Positions 38,422 through 51,124 of a stretch of DNA of 64,000 bases are shown piece by piece. The position numbers and the translations under genes were made by a program. Numbering within the stretch: position 1 is the stretch's first letter; the number at the start of each line of letters is the position of its first letter. The DNA comes from Osedax fenrisi (Eukaryota > Annelida > Polychaeta > Sabellida > Siboglinidae), in NCBI GenBank assembly GCA_964019155.1, contig OZ025241.1, forward strand, positions 93,558,223 to 93,622,222. Reading direction: 5' to 3'. A model generated the notes under the pieces. It did no database searches, was not told the origin of the DNA, and was given only the letters and a program-made list of their open reading frames with translations.

Positions 38422-39377
38422 CAGTATTCGTGTTTAACTTGGATGTATCTCGAGTTTAAACTCGTGTTTAGCCTGATAATTTGATAACACTAGTAACACT
38501 AACTAGATACAAGTTTAACTAGAGATTAATCCCAGATAAATCCAAGTTAACTCGAGTTAAATCCCAGTTAAATCCAAGTTTAAAAATAATTCAAATTTAT
38601 ATTTATATTATATCTATATATTATTTATACCTATTAAAATATTATACCTGCTAATTCATATTATATTGTTATCTATATTATGGCTAGATAAGTAATTTAC
38701 ATATTAGTAATTTTATATCAGTTTTATTTTGGCGAAATTATAGATCTATAATATTATAATTATATGTTACATCATGTATGATATGTGCCCTATATCCCCT
38801 ATATATGTACCCTTATATAAGTATGATCCCTAAATATATTTAGGGATAAGTATACTTATATGATTTTAATTATTTTATAAGTATTTATAAATATTTGGTA
38901 TTTTCGTATAACTATAATATATATATATATTATAACAATGTACATTGTTATAAATAGGTTAAATAAATTGTTTTTTTTTTAATATTTTTTTAATATGATA
39001 AATTTATCAAAAAATATTCAATATTTTTTATTTATTTTTATTAGTTTAGATTCAATAGATTTAGCTAAATTTAATAAAATAATAAATAATTAAATAATTG
39101 GTAATATTATAGATAAATATTTTGGACTAAAAAATAACTTGGATTAAACTGTGATATAATGATCCAAGTTGCAACTAGTTAAATATAGATCAGCTAAATC
39201 CAAGTTGATCTCAGTTTAAAAAAATAACTTGGATTAAACTGGGATATGATGATCCAAGTTTCAACTAGTTAAATATGGATCAGATAAATCCAAGTTTACA
39301 CCACCTAGATCCAAGTTTGGATCAGATTCCCCCATTTTCCCAGTTAGATCCAAGTTAAACACGAGTATTGAATACTG
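38422..39377. mobile_element. Inverted-repeat element with CCAAGTT internal repeats
   Basis: The left end CAGTATTCGTGTTTAACTTG is matched by the reverse complement at the right, where the terminal CAGTATT is separated by 7 bp (CAATACT) from CGTGTTTAACTTGG. The flanks are full of short AACTTGGAT/ATCCAAGTT units, with an approximately 75-bp direct duplication at 39,130-39,290 (AATAACTTGGATTAAACT...ATGATCCAAGTT). There is no coding sequence. No target-site duplication is clear, so the superfamily is unknown. Absent from copy B. Confidence 0.7.
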
Positions 39378-39557
39378 AGAATGTTAAAGTTGTAATAATG
39401 TAATAAGATGTGCCTAAAGAAACTACGTTACAATTACGATTACAATTATAATCATATATGATTATAATTATGAAAAATATTGATAGTGTTAATTAACTTA
39501 ATTATCACTATACCCCGATGACCTACTTACCGCGGAGATCACAACGAAGTCGACGAC

Positions 39558-39836
39558 ATGGTGACCAGATTATTTCCTAGCCATAGATGTGGGGGTTTTA
39601 TGATTGCAGCATCGATATCGGTATGGAAACAGAAGATATTTCGGATACGCATCAAGGATAGAGATCTAAGATTAATATATAAGTTTGATAATATCGTGCC
39701 TATTGGCCATTTTTATACGGATTACACGAAAAAGTCACGCCTGTACAAGTACGATAAAATACGAGAAATGATGGACTACAGAATAGATGAGGATTACGGG
39801 ATCTCTCAGGCCTTCAGCGGCGAACGGCGGCGATGA
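39558..39836 (+). CDS. Unrecognised 92-codon open frame
   Basis: A GC-richer open frame of normal amino-acid complexity (starts MVTRLFPSHRCGGF, ends SGERRR). It contains SVWKQKIFRIRIKDRDLRLI, FDNIVPIGHF and a basic, Tyr-rich C-terminal half; no domain is recognised. The segment is bracketed by a 17-bp near-perfect direct repeat, AAAGAAACTACGTTACA (39,416) and AAAGGAACTACGTTACA (39,846), which might be an insertion footprint. The opposite strand has a strong donor-like GTAAGTAGG at 39,522-39,530, so it could instead be part of an exon of the minus-strand surface gene, although each minus frame there is interrupted. Absent from copy B. Confidence 0.3.
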   Translation: MVTRLFPSHRCGGFMIAASISVWKQKIFRIRIKDRDLRLIYKFDNIVPIGHFYTDYTKKSRLYKYDKIREMMDYRIDEDYGISQAFSGERRR

Positions 39837-40186
39837 TACAGTGTTAAAGGAACTACGTTACACACAATACAAGTATACGATTAATATTATGTATTGATTT
39901 AGTTAGTGTGTTATCATATATTACATGTTAATATTACAATGTATTAGAAATGTAATGAATGGTGTTATTTCATAATTGTTAGGTTACGTAGTTTACATTT
40001 ATATTTACTATGTATATAAGGGTTGCAGTGGGATTATTTATTTATTATTAATAATTTAAGTAGGTAATGTACATTAATCAATATAATATATATAATATAT
40101 ATTCCTACATACATTATAATGCATTTGATCAATTATATTATTATTATTTGTAATTAAATAATATTATAATTATCTAAATCATGACA

Positions 40187-40295
40187 CACACATATATATA
40201 TTATTAACATTTTTTATATTATCATGTTGTTCTAATCCCACTATTTCCAATGCATTGCGAACTATCGGGTCTAATAGGTGAGCTTTTATATCTAC
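40187..40295 (-). pseudogene. Short coding-like segment shared with copy B
   Basis: After ATACACAG, a possible acceptor, the minus strand reads VDIKAHLLDPIVRNALEIVG then LEQHDNIKNVN. The copy-B equivalent (61,014-61,194) aligns over 31 codons without any indel. Most differences change the amino acid, so selection for the protein is not evident. It lies upstream of the surface-protein exon on the same strand and might be another exon of it. Function unknown. Confidence 0.3.
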
Positions 40296-40973
40296 CTGTG
40301 TATTTTAATAATATTTTATATTAATATTTGTATATAATATATATATATATATATATATTACATTAAAATAAAATTATCGATTATTCACGAAAACGTTATA
40401 TTATATTGAATATATTTAAAGTTAAGTTAAAATTTAAATGAATACTTTATATTCTAACACATTAAATCCATTTTAAATAATATAAACCAAGCTAAATATA
40501 ATTATAGCTTAGAAAAAAATATAACCTATAGGATAAATTCGATTACATTTTAAAAATCGATATCAATATATATTCTTAAATTTAAATGTAATATTCTTAA
40601 ATTGATGATCTTAAAACATTCTTTAACATATGTGAATTAGTATGTTGAATATGTTCATCTATCTCTCTTACTTTAGAATTATGTTTATATTAAGGGCGTA
40701 TTCACACGGTAATTATCTACGAAGATTTAATTTAAATTTAACGTCGTATACGTGATGTATACATTTAGACGTATACGTCTACGATACATCGATGATCGTA
40801 GATTCGAATCTGATAGGATTCACATATAATGTTTTATTTACCGCGCGTAGACACGCCATATCGAGGTGTTAGTATTATTAATAATAATAGATGTTATTAT
40901 TATGATTGGTTTAAAACAATCAGAATACATATACTTCAATACTGACATAAGTAAATATAAGTAAGGGAAAGTA

Positions 40974-41770
40974 ACCTAATACGGACACTTTAACAATAAA
41001 TGGTCTTAACATTTTATGACACATTATTTGTATTAAAAAATTACAATATATTAATATTATATGATTATAGATATTATTGTGATTTTAAAATTTTATTTAA
41101 TCTTTAAATTCAATAGATAAGGGGGTGTTCGTATTCGGTACCCATGTCTGAATACGGATACCCTGTGTTATAATACGGACACCCTATATACGACTAGATA
41201 AAATGAATTAATATTTTTGATGAATTAATCAGAAAAATTACAATTACATTATTTATAATTAATTTTATGAATAATGTATTCTAATTTAGTTAGTTAATAA
41301 TTAAAAAATCAGAATAGTTCATACGCTGCGCTATGATTGGTTATAGGGTGTCTGTATTAAGACATCTAGAGTGTCCGTATTAGGGAATTATATGACATTT
41401 AGATATATGCTTATAACTTAATGAATATTTGATAACAAATATAGAAATTATATATATAATTTTTAGAATGCTTTATTTTTTAATAAAGTTTTATATTGTG
41501 TTTTATATTTCTATAGTGTTATATTTTATATCGATACATTTGTATATTCTTGAGAAGGTTTTTAGTTGAAATTGTCTTTAATAAATTTAAAAACGTAATA
41601 AAAAAAATCAGTTTATTGGATATATCAGTAATATTTTGAATAATTAAAAAATAAAAAATACTTTTTTAGAATATTTATATAATTATGAATATTTTTTTTT
41701 GTATGATTTACGGTTTCTGAGATACCGAGAGTGTCCGTATTCGGGCACTGTCCATATTAGGTTACTTCCC
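40974..41770. mobile_element. TA-flanked inverted-repeat element, GGACAC family, copy 2
   Basis: The ends AGGGAAAGTAACCTAATACG and the reverse complement of GGGAAGTAACCTAATATG are both flanked by TA. The repeated inner motif is AATACGGACA / TGTCCGTAT. The element is 797 bp with no coding content. The duplicated copy B has the uninterrupted target AGAAGTATTTATGTAAATAG at 61,931-61,950, where A has AAGTA-element-TATTTATGTAAATAG. This defines the boundaries and the TA duplication. Confidence 0.92.
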
Positions 41771-42901
41771 TATTTATGTAAATAGGCAATATATGTATTA
41801 AAGAAGATAAAATGGAGCTATATAATATAGAATAAAAGTGAAAAGTTAGAAATAATACATTACTAGATACACACGAAAATTAAATAAGCTTTTAATAATA
41901 CTTAACTTATGTAATATAATTCATTTATAATAGTATTTCTAAACCTATATATATAACTAAGTATATTCTATAGTGTATATTCTATAGGATAACAAGTGAC
42001 TAGATTATATTAGGTTAATATTATCCTAATATAATTGAAATTAAAGAATTGTATATCAGCAGGTGACCACCATTAGTGGTAATAGGTGTAGATTATGTGT
42101 AGCACATATATTAAGATTACAATAATATCAATTTAATAAACCTATATATAGGTTCAATCTAAATATATAATAAAGATACATTGATTATAAAGGCAATTAA
42201 TTATAGTACCCGAATTTATAGATAACATCAGATTACATTAGGTTAATAAATTATTAATGAGGTTAGATTGAGAATCTAAATATTAATTGAGCGTAGAAAA
42301 TTATAAAGCTTTATAATTATCTATAAATTATATAGTTATCACCAAATTCATTACTATAGAATAAACATAATATTTCATGTTATAAATATAGTATATTATT
42401 CTATACTAGTCTTAAGATAATTATAATTATTATATATTAATGAGGGGATTAGGATGTAGATATATGTACCTACATAAGATAAAAATAGATATGAAAAATC
42501 ACAAATATTTTAAAACTCCCCCAAATTTAAAATTTGAAATATTTGTACATTAATTGTTCATATTTATAATAATAATACATCAATCTAAAGGAACAACGTT
42601 TTTTTATATAAAATAATAAATATATGATATAACATTTTACTTATTAAATTATATTATTAAAAAACTGGTATTTATTGCCGTGTTATTTAAATATATTGAC
42701 AATTTAATCAATTTATATTAAATATTAAAAAAGTTCCTGACTTTTCAGTAAAGTAAATTCATCAAATTAAAATACTGAGAATATATCTGTCAAAGTTTCG
42801 ATATTATAAAGAATGCTAATCATAAAAAAGTAGGTGTTATAAAACATCATTTTACTTATTAATATACATAAATTATGTACGATGTGTACATAAAATGATA
42901 G

Positions 42902-43002
42902 AAAAATGAATATATCAATTTATTATTATTAGATAAAAAGAGGTCCCTAAAGATTGTTTATTTTCTATGTTATTTTCTACTAGTAAAACATAAATGTATA
43001 TC

Positions 43003-43040
<38 letters not shown>

Positions 43041-43142
43041 GATATACATTTATGTTTTACTAGTAGAAAATAATATAGAAAATAAACAATCTTTAGGGAC
43101 CTCTTTTTATCTAATAATAATAAATTGATATATTCATTTTTC
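42902..43142. repeat. Long perfect-type inverted repeat with (TA)n centre
   Basis: Arms of about 105 bp: AAAAATGAATATATCAATTT at 42,902 through GTATATCGACATATA, mirrored from GTCGATATACATTTATG to AAATTGATATATTCATTTTT ending at 43,142. The loop is (TA)n at about 43,010-43,036. There is only about one base of difference per arm (an extra TT/AA step near 42,970 and 43,072), so it is recent or gene-converted. A minus frame at 43,171-43,359 next to it (ends GKPLVVILDVSVL) is unrecognised. Confidence 0.92.
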
Positions 43143-43599
43143 AAATATATATATATATTGTAATATGGGTTTAAAGTACACTAACGTCTAAAATAACGAC
43201 CAGCGGTTTGCCTGTAGGTTTCGTATTTAGTTTTATTTTTATAATTCTAATTATTCCTATTCCTAAATCATATGTTTTCATATCCAGTTGATAGTAGTAA
43301 TTACCGTCACGTTCTAGTATCTGTATAATTAACAGTGATGCATAAGTATGTATATACATATAGTACTATAGTAATATATACTATATACTACTACCACTAA
43401 ATAAAATAAAATCAAATCAACGTTTTTTTAAATACTCATTTTATAATACATTATAGTGTTCTGATAAGTGTATGAACGAAAAACTAATAGAAAGTATAAA
43501 AATAAAAGTATATAAATAAACAAATTAATTACGATCGATTAACTAATTTTTTACACGTATTTTAAACGCAATATGGTTTATAACAAGACGAATATTTAA

Positions 43600-44085
43600 A
43601 GGTATAACATTCTATTTAGTTGGAGCAATATAAGAATAGGCCCGTTTCGCGGTAAGTTTCAGCTTTGGGATAGATACTTTAAGTTGTCGAGTATCATTAT
43701 TAGATCGTAATGATATATTATGAACTATGAACTTCAGATGTGATATAATATAAGTAGGCTGATTATGTGTCAACAATCGATGCGTGATGTTCAATATTCT
43801 TTGTTCTGAACGGTCTGAGGCATTCAAGATTCTGATTTCTTTCATTTTCATATTATTTGAGTATACTCTATAACTATAGTTGTGGTTATTATGACTAGGT
43901 TGTCGATAAATATTCCTAACTGCCGATCTAATAATTCTATCGATAGTAATTAAGGTAGATTTCGGTAGACCGATTAGGAGCGAATTACAATAATCTAAAG
44001 AGGAGAAAACTAATGAATTCGTTAGAATTTGTGTAGCTCTTTTATTTAGGAAATAATGTATCTTACGTATTTTATAAAGTTCGTA
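43600..44085 (-). pseudogene. L2/CR1-like ORF2 C-terminal remnant
   Basis: On the minus strand, ATQILTNSLVFSSLDYCNSL, LIGLPKSTLITIDRIIRSAV and RNIYR (about 44,050-43,900) are followed after a frame change by RILNITHRLLTHNQPTYIIS, HLKFIVHN, SLRSNNDTRQLKVSIPKLKL and TAKRAYSYIAPTKWN (43,860-43,605). S-x-LDYCNSLL-x-GLP and the LRS ... L-x-V-P ... R-x-Y-S-x-x-AP motifs are diagnostic of the RT thumb/C-terminal region of L2/CR1-type elements. Endonuclease and palm are absent. Confidence 0.85.
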
Positions 44086-44091
44086 GTTAGT

Positions 44092-44092
<1 letters not shown>

Positions 44093-44165
<73 letters not shown>
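44093..44165. repeat. (TAC)n trinucleotide repeat
   Basis: About 24 TAC units next to the high-coordinate end of the minus-strand RT remnant. The poly-Ser frame is an artefact. Confidence 0.95.
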
Positions 44166-44859
44166 ACCCTTCTATCGGGTATTGTATGATTCATTCTAAC
44201 ACCACATCCGGTAGTATGTATGGCCACCTGTGTCCGCATAAGGTTGGAGCTCGAATACATATTATCATGAATAGATGCTGATGAGCTAAAGGTCACCTGT
44301 ATCACGTGTTTTTATTAATAATGTTATATACATAAAGTAATTAAGTATATATATATATTATAATAGTTACGCAATATCATTACCTTATTTACCTTATAGC
44401 ATACTTAACGTAGGAAACGAAATAAACAAATCGTAGCTAATATATCCGATATTATCACCTAACGTAATATTTATTAATTCATTAAATCCACCTACACTAT
44501 AGTATATTTTATGTAACCGTAACCACCCTGTACCCTTATAACGTACCCTGTGTACTGTACAGTGTACAGTGTGCACTGCATTAATGTGCATATTGTACAT
44601 ATTAAGTTTACCCATTTTATCCCTCGAAATATTTTATATGTTACTTACAAATATTGCTAACCATCTCCAGACAATATCTAGCCATATACTTAAAATACCT
44701 CTTTGTTTGATATAAGTATATATATATATGTATATGTAATACTGAGGGGATGAAATATGTGTTGACTTATTATACCACTCAACATGATAGAGGACCGTTG
44801 TATTTAAATTACATTTATTCAACAAACAAAAACCATACACTAATGCTGTTTAAATATAT

Positions 44860-45160
44860 ACAACATTACAATATAGAATATTACAATATTTAACTTTGTA
44901 CAAACCTCCACATGCCAAGGTACTATCAAAAAGGAAATAATATTATCAAATTTAATATAATTCAGATTATAATATTGCTACGCGACAGTTCATTGGTCTA
45001 ACCAATTATATTAAAATAAACTAAATAGGACATTAAATAAAAAAACACAAAAATCAATATATACGAAATCAACATTTATAATTTTATAATTATCAAATAA
45101 TACAAAACAACAATATAACTAATTACAAATATGTAATATACACTTAAAAACAACTACATT
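44860..45160 (-). repeat. Inverted copy of the 6,966-7,525 dispersed repeat
   Basis: The reverse complement contains TAGTTGTTTTTAAG, one TGTTGATTTCGTATATATTG unit, GACCAATGAACTGTCGCG and GGAGGTTTGTACAAAG in the same order as the first copy. It lacks the two extra tandem units. No coding content; class unknown. Confidence 0.8.
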
Positions 45161-45197
45161 AACATATAGAAGACATTAGACTAACTTCGTTAGTCTG

Positions 45198-45230
<33 letters not shown>

Positions 45231-46164
45231 TTTTAAATCCATAAAATCGCATAAAATGTTCAAGAAATATATACAAAAATTGATCTCAGGTGACAACCTA
45301 TAATACCAATATTGTTTGTCATTAAACTGTCACTAACTGTTTATTCTATTTTATTTTATTATTATTAATGGTATTTATTGTTTTACCATTTTTTATTTGT
45401 ATTTCTATATCATAGATTTATAGTTTAATTTATAGTAAAATACAAATATATGTTCTATATATACACATTTGAGAAGTGTTTACAAAACTGTCTATCAATC
45501 AATATATATATATAGCTATAGCCTACATATTATATACTATATTTAAGTAAACAGTATTCATTCACATACTAATTTACATGCTAAATACAATATAGTACCA
45601 ACCACGATTTATGTAATTATTCTACCTTTAGTTCATCTTTATACAATATTATTTATGATTTCCCTTTACAGCGCTTACACTGTCCCTCCCCTCTCTCTCA
45701 CTAGCTCTCTCTACATCTCTCACTCACTCTATCTATCAGTAATTAGATATTTACATGTGTTCATATGTTCCTACATGGAACTGAATAGTTCCTTTTTTAA
45801 GATGTATTTTTGGGAAATTGACCTCACTATTATTATTTGCTAAACTTTAAATTGTGACCAAAACTAAAAAATCATATTTTCCACAATCAATTATATAATA
45901 TTCATGTGTATTTAGTGTATATTAATATATGTATTTTATTCGAATTTTTGTTATATATATAATTGAAAATAAAATAATTATAAATAATTAGCCTCACGTT
46001 TATAAATCTTTAAAAAGACTTCGAGACATTGATCTTTATCTTCACCACTACGAGACCCGGATGTTTAACGTATCTGCGTTATACTAATGATTACACGTAA
46101 TAAACTCGATCACCAAATTCATTAATATACGTCTATATTTATCATCATAAGCGCATTCGTCATA

Positions 46165-46223
<59 letters not shown>

Positions 46224-46408
46224 ATATATATTAACCGATTCTATTATAACATTGCTTTTTGTTAATACGTATATTTTAGAGATTGCTTGGTTAATATTGT
46301 CTTTTATTTCAATAGTAGTACCATCGTTAGATGTTGTTGGATTTGTAAATAGCAACCGTTTACCAAGTATATCTGTATATTATATAGATATATTAGTTAC
46401 ATAAAGTA
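45161..46408. other. AT-rich region, nothing recognised
   Basis: Includes (TA)n at about 45,202-45,227 and 46,168-46,220 and a CT-rich patch at 45,690-45,735. No gene is supportable. Confidence 0.5.
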
Positions 46409-47371
46409 GGGGAGGGTACTCAAATGTGGACCACCTAAGCACAAATACCCATAACTCATTGATACATGAATATTTGTAATTAATTCTTTTTGCATTTATT
46501 CTTATTTTATATATGTTATATTTTAAACATAAGATGGCATTACAAAATATTTATCGATAAGCCAATATCAATAAATCAAAATATCGATAATTTTCCAAAT
46601 GTACATTAATGTGGAGAACTTTTAAAAAAAATTAAAATATAAGTATTTTCTTATAATAATTAACTATATTAAATTGTATTATTAATCTGGTATACAATTA
46701 ATTAAAAATCTTAATTAATGAATCCATTTATTATATTTAATTCAATTAACAATAATTAAAATCATAAATAATACATGTTCATAAAAATCACACAATTTAA
46801 AATGTATAACATTATCATATAACATATAATAATATCACATAACAAATATAATATATTAGTAATGTATTAGTATAATCACGCAAACAATTTATTTAATATT
46901 GAGAAATTGTCAATGAAAACTTATGAAATCTCAAGTGATACACATAAGGGTACATTGCTATGTTTTTAATTAGTATTATTAAAATACTAAAATATAATTA
47001 AATTTAAAATTTATTTTTATGTTTTTAATTAGTATTATTAAAATATTAAAATATATTTAATTTTAAAATGTATAGATTATTATTATAGTAAATGTAATCA
47101 ACTGTCATAATATGTTAAATAGAAATATAATAAAACATAATTATATAAAATAAATGAATTTATATATGTATCTTGATTAATAAGAAATTAGCTGAAAAAC
47201 TTAATATTAAATAAAATTGTTATAATTTACAAAAATTAAAATGTATTTACAAAGATTATAGATTATATTATTTATATTAAAATTTATATTTAAACTTTTC
47301 ATGTATGCTAATCATAAGCTGTATTTTAAAGTGTACACATTCAGGTATGTCCACATTCGAGAACTCTCCCC
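46409..47371. mobile_element. TA-flanked inverted-repeat element, AATGTGGAC family
   Basis: The left end GGGGAGGGTACTCAAATGTG and the right end, reverse complement of GGGGAGAGTTCTCGAATGTG, are each flanked by TA. Inner motifs are AATGTGGAC at both ends and GTACATTAATGTGGAGAAC at about 46,599. Internally there is a direct duplication around ATGTTTTTAATTAGTATTAT (46,959 and 47,018). Length 963 bp; no coding sequence. Confidence 0.88.
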
Positions 47372-47623
47372 TACGTATTTCGTGTGTTCGAATTAATATA
47401 TATTTAAATTATTATTATATTATTTATATCCTAATAATCATAATTAATATTAATTAGTATTTGTTAATAATTATTAATAAAAGATTATTTGTTGATATTC
47501 ATCATTGATCGTTATAATAAGTATTACAAAAAATATATTGAAAATAAATTTATATAATACAACTTAGTAATTATGTGATGTATATAATATATATATATAT
47601 CTCAGATATGCACTATGATACAC

Positions 47624-47730
<107 letters not shown>

Positions 47731-48096
47731 GACATGAAGTATATATGCGTATATACGTATATACAAACATATATTAGAATATTCGTACTCTTCCGCTGTA
47801 TAGATAATATATTATGTATTAGTATTATGCAATATATAGTGTAGTTTGATATATTGTGTATTAGCAATAGTATAGTATTAATAGATGGGAGTAGAGTAGG
47901 TAGTAACCTACTACCCGATAATAGTATATATATATATATACTATACTATACTATATATAGTATAGACTATACTGTATAATATATATAGTATCTAATATTA
48001 TACAATACTATTTAATATAGTATAGTATACTATAATATATCATTACCGGGGAATACTATATATAGTTACATTATAGTGGTTATAGTATAGCGGCTA

Positions 48097-48134
<38 letters not shown>

Positions 48135-48234
48135 TCAGGCTATAGCCTGATGTGTATTCCTCACTTGGTAGAAATATTGAATTAACCTGAATGTATACAT
48201 TCATGATATATCACAATTATTTATTCATGTATAC

Positions 48235-48235
<1 letters not shown>

Positions 48236-48313
<78 letters not shown>
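48236..48313. repeat. (TA)n microsatellite, longest pure run
   Basis: About 39 uninterrupted TA repeats. Confidence 0.95.
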
Positions 48314-48315
<2 letters not shown>

Positions 48316-48512
48316 AACTACCTAATCGTAAAGTTCATGATTAATATTTATATTATTATTATTATTAATTAATCGTGTTATTACGCAGTTTGAATATAAT
48401 AAATGCTTGTATAAGAATGGTATAACATAGCCTATATATAGCCTATAGGCTGTAGATGTATCGCAATATCATCAGTTTATCATAAAGCTGAGTAAGAACT
48501 TCCTAATAATCG

Positions 48513-48640
48513 CTCTAAAAAAACGCATTTGCGAATATTCGCAAATATCTAACATATATATATATACACTATAGTGTACTATGAAAAACGCATTTATTAT
48601 TTGTTAAATAGTAGCGAATATTCGCAAATGTAGCCTAGAG
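48513..48640. mobile_element. Small MITE with TTGCGAATATTCGCAA ends
   Basis: CTCTA...ACGCATTTGCGAATATTCGC at the left and the reverse complement of CTCTAGGCTACATTTGCGAA at the right, 128 bp overall. Each terminal repeat itself contains a dyad (TTGCGAATATTCGCAA on the left, GCGAATATTCGC on the right). No target-site duplication is certain. Loosely similar GCGAATAATCGCGAATAATC sequence occurs at about 8,495-8,517. Confidence 0.6.
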
Positions 48641-48716
48641 GATTAATAATGTATTTACCATCAAGTTTATCCTGTTATTTTATATTTAAGTAATCGAACT
48701 TAATTTATTTGTATAC

Positions 48717-48718
<2 letters not shown>

Positions 48719-48766
<48 letters not shown>
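48719..48766. repeat. (TA)n microsatellite
   Basis: About 24 TA repeats ending in GTATACACGTATA. Confidence 0.95.
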
Positions 48767-48770
<4 letters not shown>

Positions 48771-49110
48771 ACACGTATAATATATCATATACATGTATAT
48801 ATCGATTAAGTATCCCAAAGTACAAAGTAATGTACGCATAACTTCATATATACGTGTTTAAAGGTATTTAAATACGATATTGTTATTTTTATTATGTTAT
48901 TTAATAGTATACTATTATATAATATATTATGTATGTAGTTTATAATCAAACATATATTATATTATTTGTTATGTTGTAGTTTTAAACGATATGTTGTATT
49001 TTAATCATTAAGTATCTTTTATGTGTACTTTTTTTAGTTAAACTATAGTTTATATGTATTATATATGTATTAGTAAGTATTATTGTTATAACAATAGAAT
49101 AATATATAAC

Positions 49111-49158
<48 letters not shown>

Positions 49159-50164
49159 TTACCTTTGGCAATTACTACAATATGCGCTAGTAATACAAAT
49201 GTAATGGCATATATACAATTCATTATCTAGTCTATTCTCAGTATTACTAAATATTATGGCGAATTTTATGTTATTTACATTGAAATGTAGTGTGTATATA
49301 TATATATTTATATTTTATAAGTTCATTGTTAAAAGTTTCTAAAAGTTTCTAAATTTTAATATTGTTTTAAATAATTTAAGTTTATAATAATAAGTTAATA
49401 ATGTATACTAATACCTAATTCGTGTTATTTCCAGGTTAACATAATTGCCAAATCTATTGTGGTATATATTTGTGGTTTATATACCTGGGGAATATTCAAA
49501 TTGTACAACTCATCTCAGATATAGTGTAGTGTGGTTATACTGTCTAATCGCTAACATAGAGCTTTGTAAGTGAATTGATCCATTTCCATATATAATATTG
49601 AATAATATAAATCGTAAAATTATCGCATCTATTTGGATTAAATATATATATATATATATATATATATTGTTATAAACTATTGCTCGAATTATATTACCAA
49701 ATACCTTTTAATGCACTAGTACTTTCTATAACAGACTTAGTTGTTTACTTTTGTTTGACCTCATTAATAATTAAGAAGCCAATAAATTAGATAGAATTCG
49801 TAATACGTTTACTAGTGGGGGGGGACGTGTACCTATTTCTTATGCGATCATAATAATAATATAACCTCTCACCATAGACATATTCGCTCTTATGTCTATG
49901 CCTCTCACCCCTCCACGCTTTAATAATATGAAACGCACTGCCAACTAGTTTCTATATAGAACATACACCTATTAGAAAATCTATTTTCCCTACTATTAGA
50001 AAATCTCGTTATAAACTTACCTATGCCGTGACTACATTTTTAATTCAATCTCTATATATTGAGTGAATTTAGTGAGTAAAATACATAATAATGAACAGCA
50101 ATAGAATAGATCTACTGAATACTATATATAGTATTCACTGAATACTATTCAGTATACTTATATA

Positions 50165-51124
50165 GGGGAAAGTCTCCGATTACCGACCCCCTCCTAATAC
50201 CGACCCCCTGTGGTATCTAAGTAACTATAAGAGGTATCAAAAAATAATATATACACGAACTTTTAATAATTTAATGATAAATATGAATAAGTATTTTGTT
50301 TTAAAAAATATGTAATCCTACAATTGTTATTTGATAAAATGTAATATTCTGTTTTTACTTTTTAAATATTTGAATAATAACTTTTTTTAAATCACTGTAA
50401 ATACTTTATTATTTAAAAGAAAACTTAATTCTGAGCATAATATTGTAGATCAATAAAATGTTTATAAATATTATAAAAATAATTTAATTTGAATAACTAT
50501 TAACCAAGATATCTTAATTATAGCAACCCATATTATTTTCCTATTACCGACCCCCTAAATTACCCTAATACCGACCCTATGTGATTTATATTAGCCCATC
50601 AAAATAGATCTGTATTTTACTTTAACATATGCCGTAAGTTGTTTATGTATCATTGATATCAAATTAGGATTCATTATTCCAGTTGATTATATACATATTG
50701 ATTAATAAATAAATATTAAATAATAATATACACTATTTTAATATAATTACTATAAAGTTTAAATTTAAATTTAATATTACTATTAAAACATAAATTTATT
50801 ACAAAATAAATTGCGTGAATGTTACAATTAATTATATTTATGTATATCTACTATTTTTATTGGATATTATAATACTACAATTATTTATATCACGATTATT
50901 TTAGGGGGTCGGTAATAGGAGTAGGGGTCGGTATTAGGTAAATGTATCCGATTACCGACCCCCCTGTTTATTCTTGTAAATATAGTTATATCAAAAATTT
51001 AAAATAGCCACATTATCCATTGCCATAATATTACCCTAATTACAAAATTTCAAATAAATATATTTAATATTGAATACGTTATTACAAATAATCATTTAGG
51101 GGTCGGTAATCGGGGACTTTCCCA
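50165..51124. mobile_element. TA-flanked inverted-repeat element, TACCGACCCC family
   Basis: The left end GGGGAAAGTCTCCGATTACC and the right end, reverse complement of GGGAAAGTCCCCGATTACCG, are flanked by TA. The motif TACCGACCCC or its complement GGGGTCGGTA appears at least seven times (50,180, 50,196, 50,546, 50,569, 50,905, 50,925, 50,954, 51,100). About 960 bp, no coding sequence. Long conserved subterminal motifs around an AT-rich interior match the layout of the other GGGGARAG-capped elements. Confidence 0.9.

Larger units (their letters stand above)
36560..42720. repeat. Segmental duplication, copy A
   Basis: Collinear with 57,610-62,335. Matching landmarks include CATGTTAAATGGAATGTATA (36,837 and 57,802), the surface-protein exon (37,025-37,807 and 57,986-58,636), TTATTTTTACAAAGGTAATT (37,905 and 58,695), ATTAACATTTTTTATATTAT (40,203 and 61,103), AGATTCGAATCTGATAGG (40,799 and 61,769), TAAATAGGCAATATATGT-like sequence (41,779 and 61,943) and GTGTTATTTAAATATA (42,681 and 62,299). 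A differs by holding the elements at 38,422-39,377 and 40,974-41,770 and about 0.5 kb extra at 42.1-42.6 kb. Confidence 0.9.

Noticed and set aside
40799..40816. AGATTCGAATCTGATAGG resembling a pol III B box (also at 61,769)
   Set aside because: It is a dyad without an A box at tRNA spacing and cannot be folded into a tRNA by eye.
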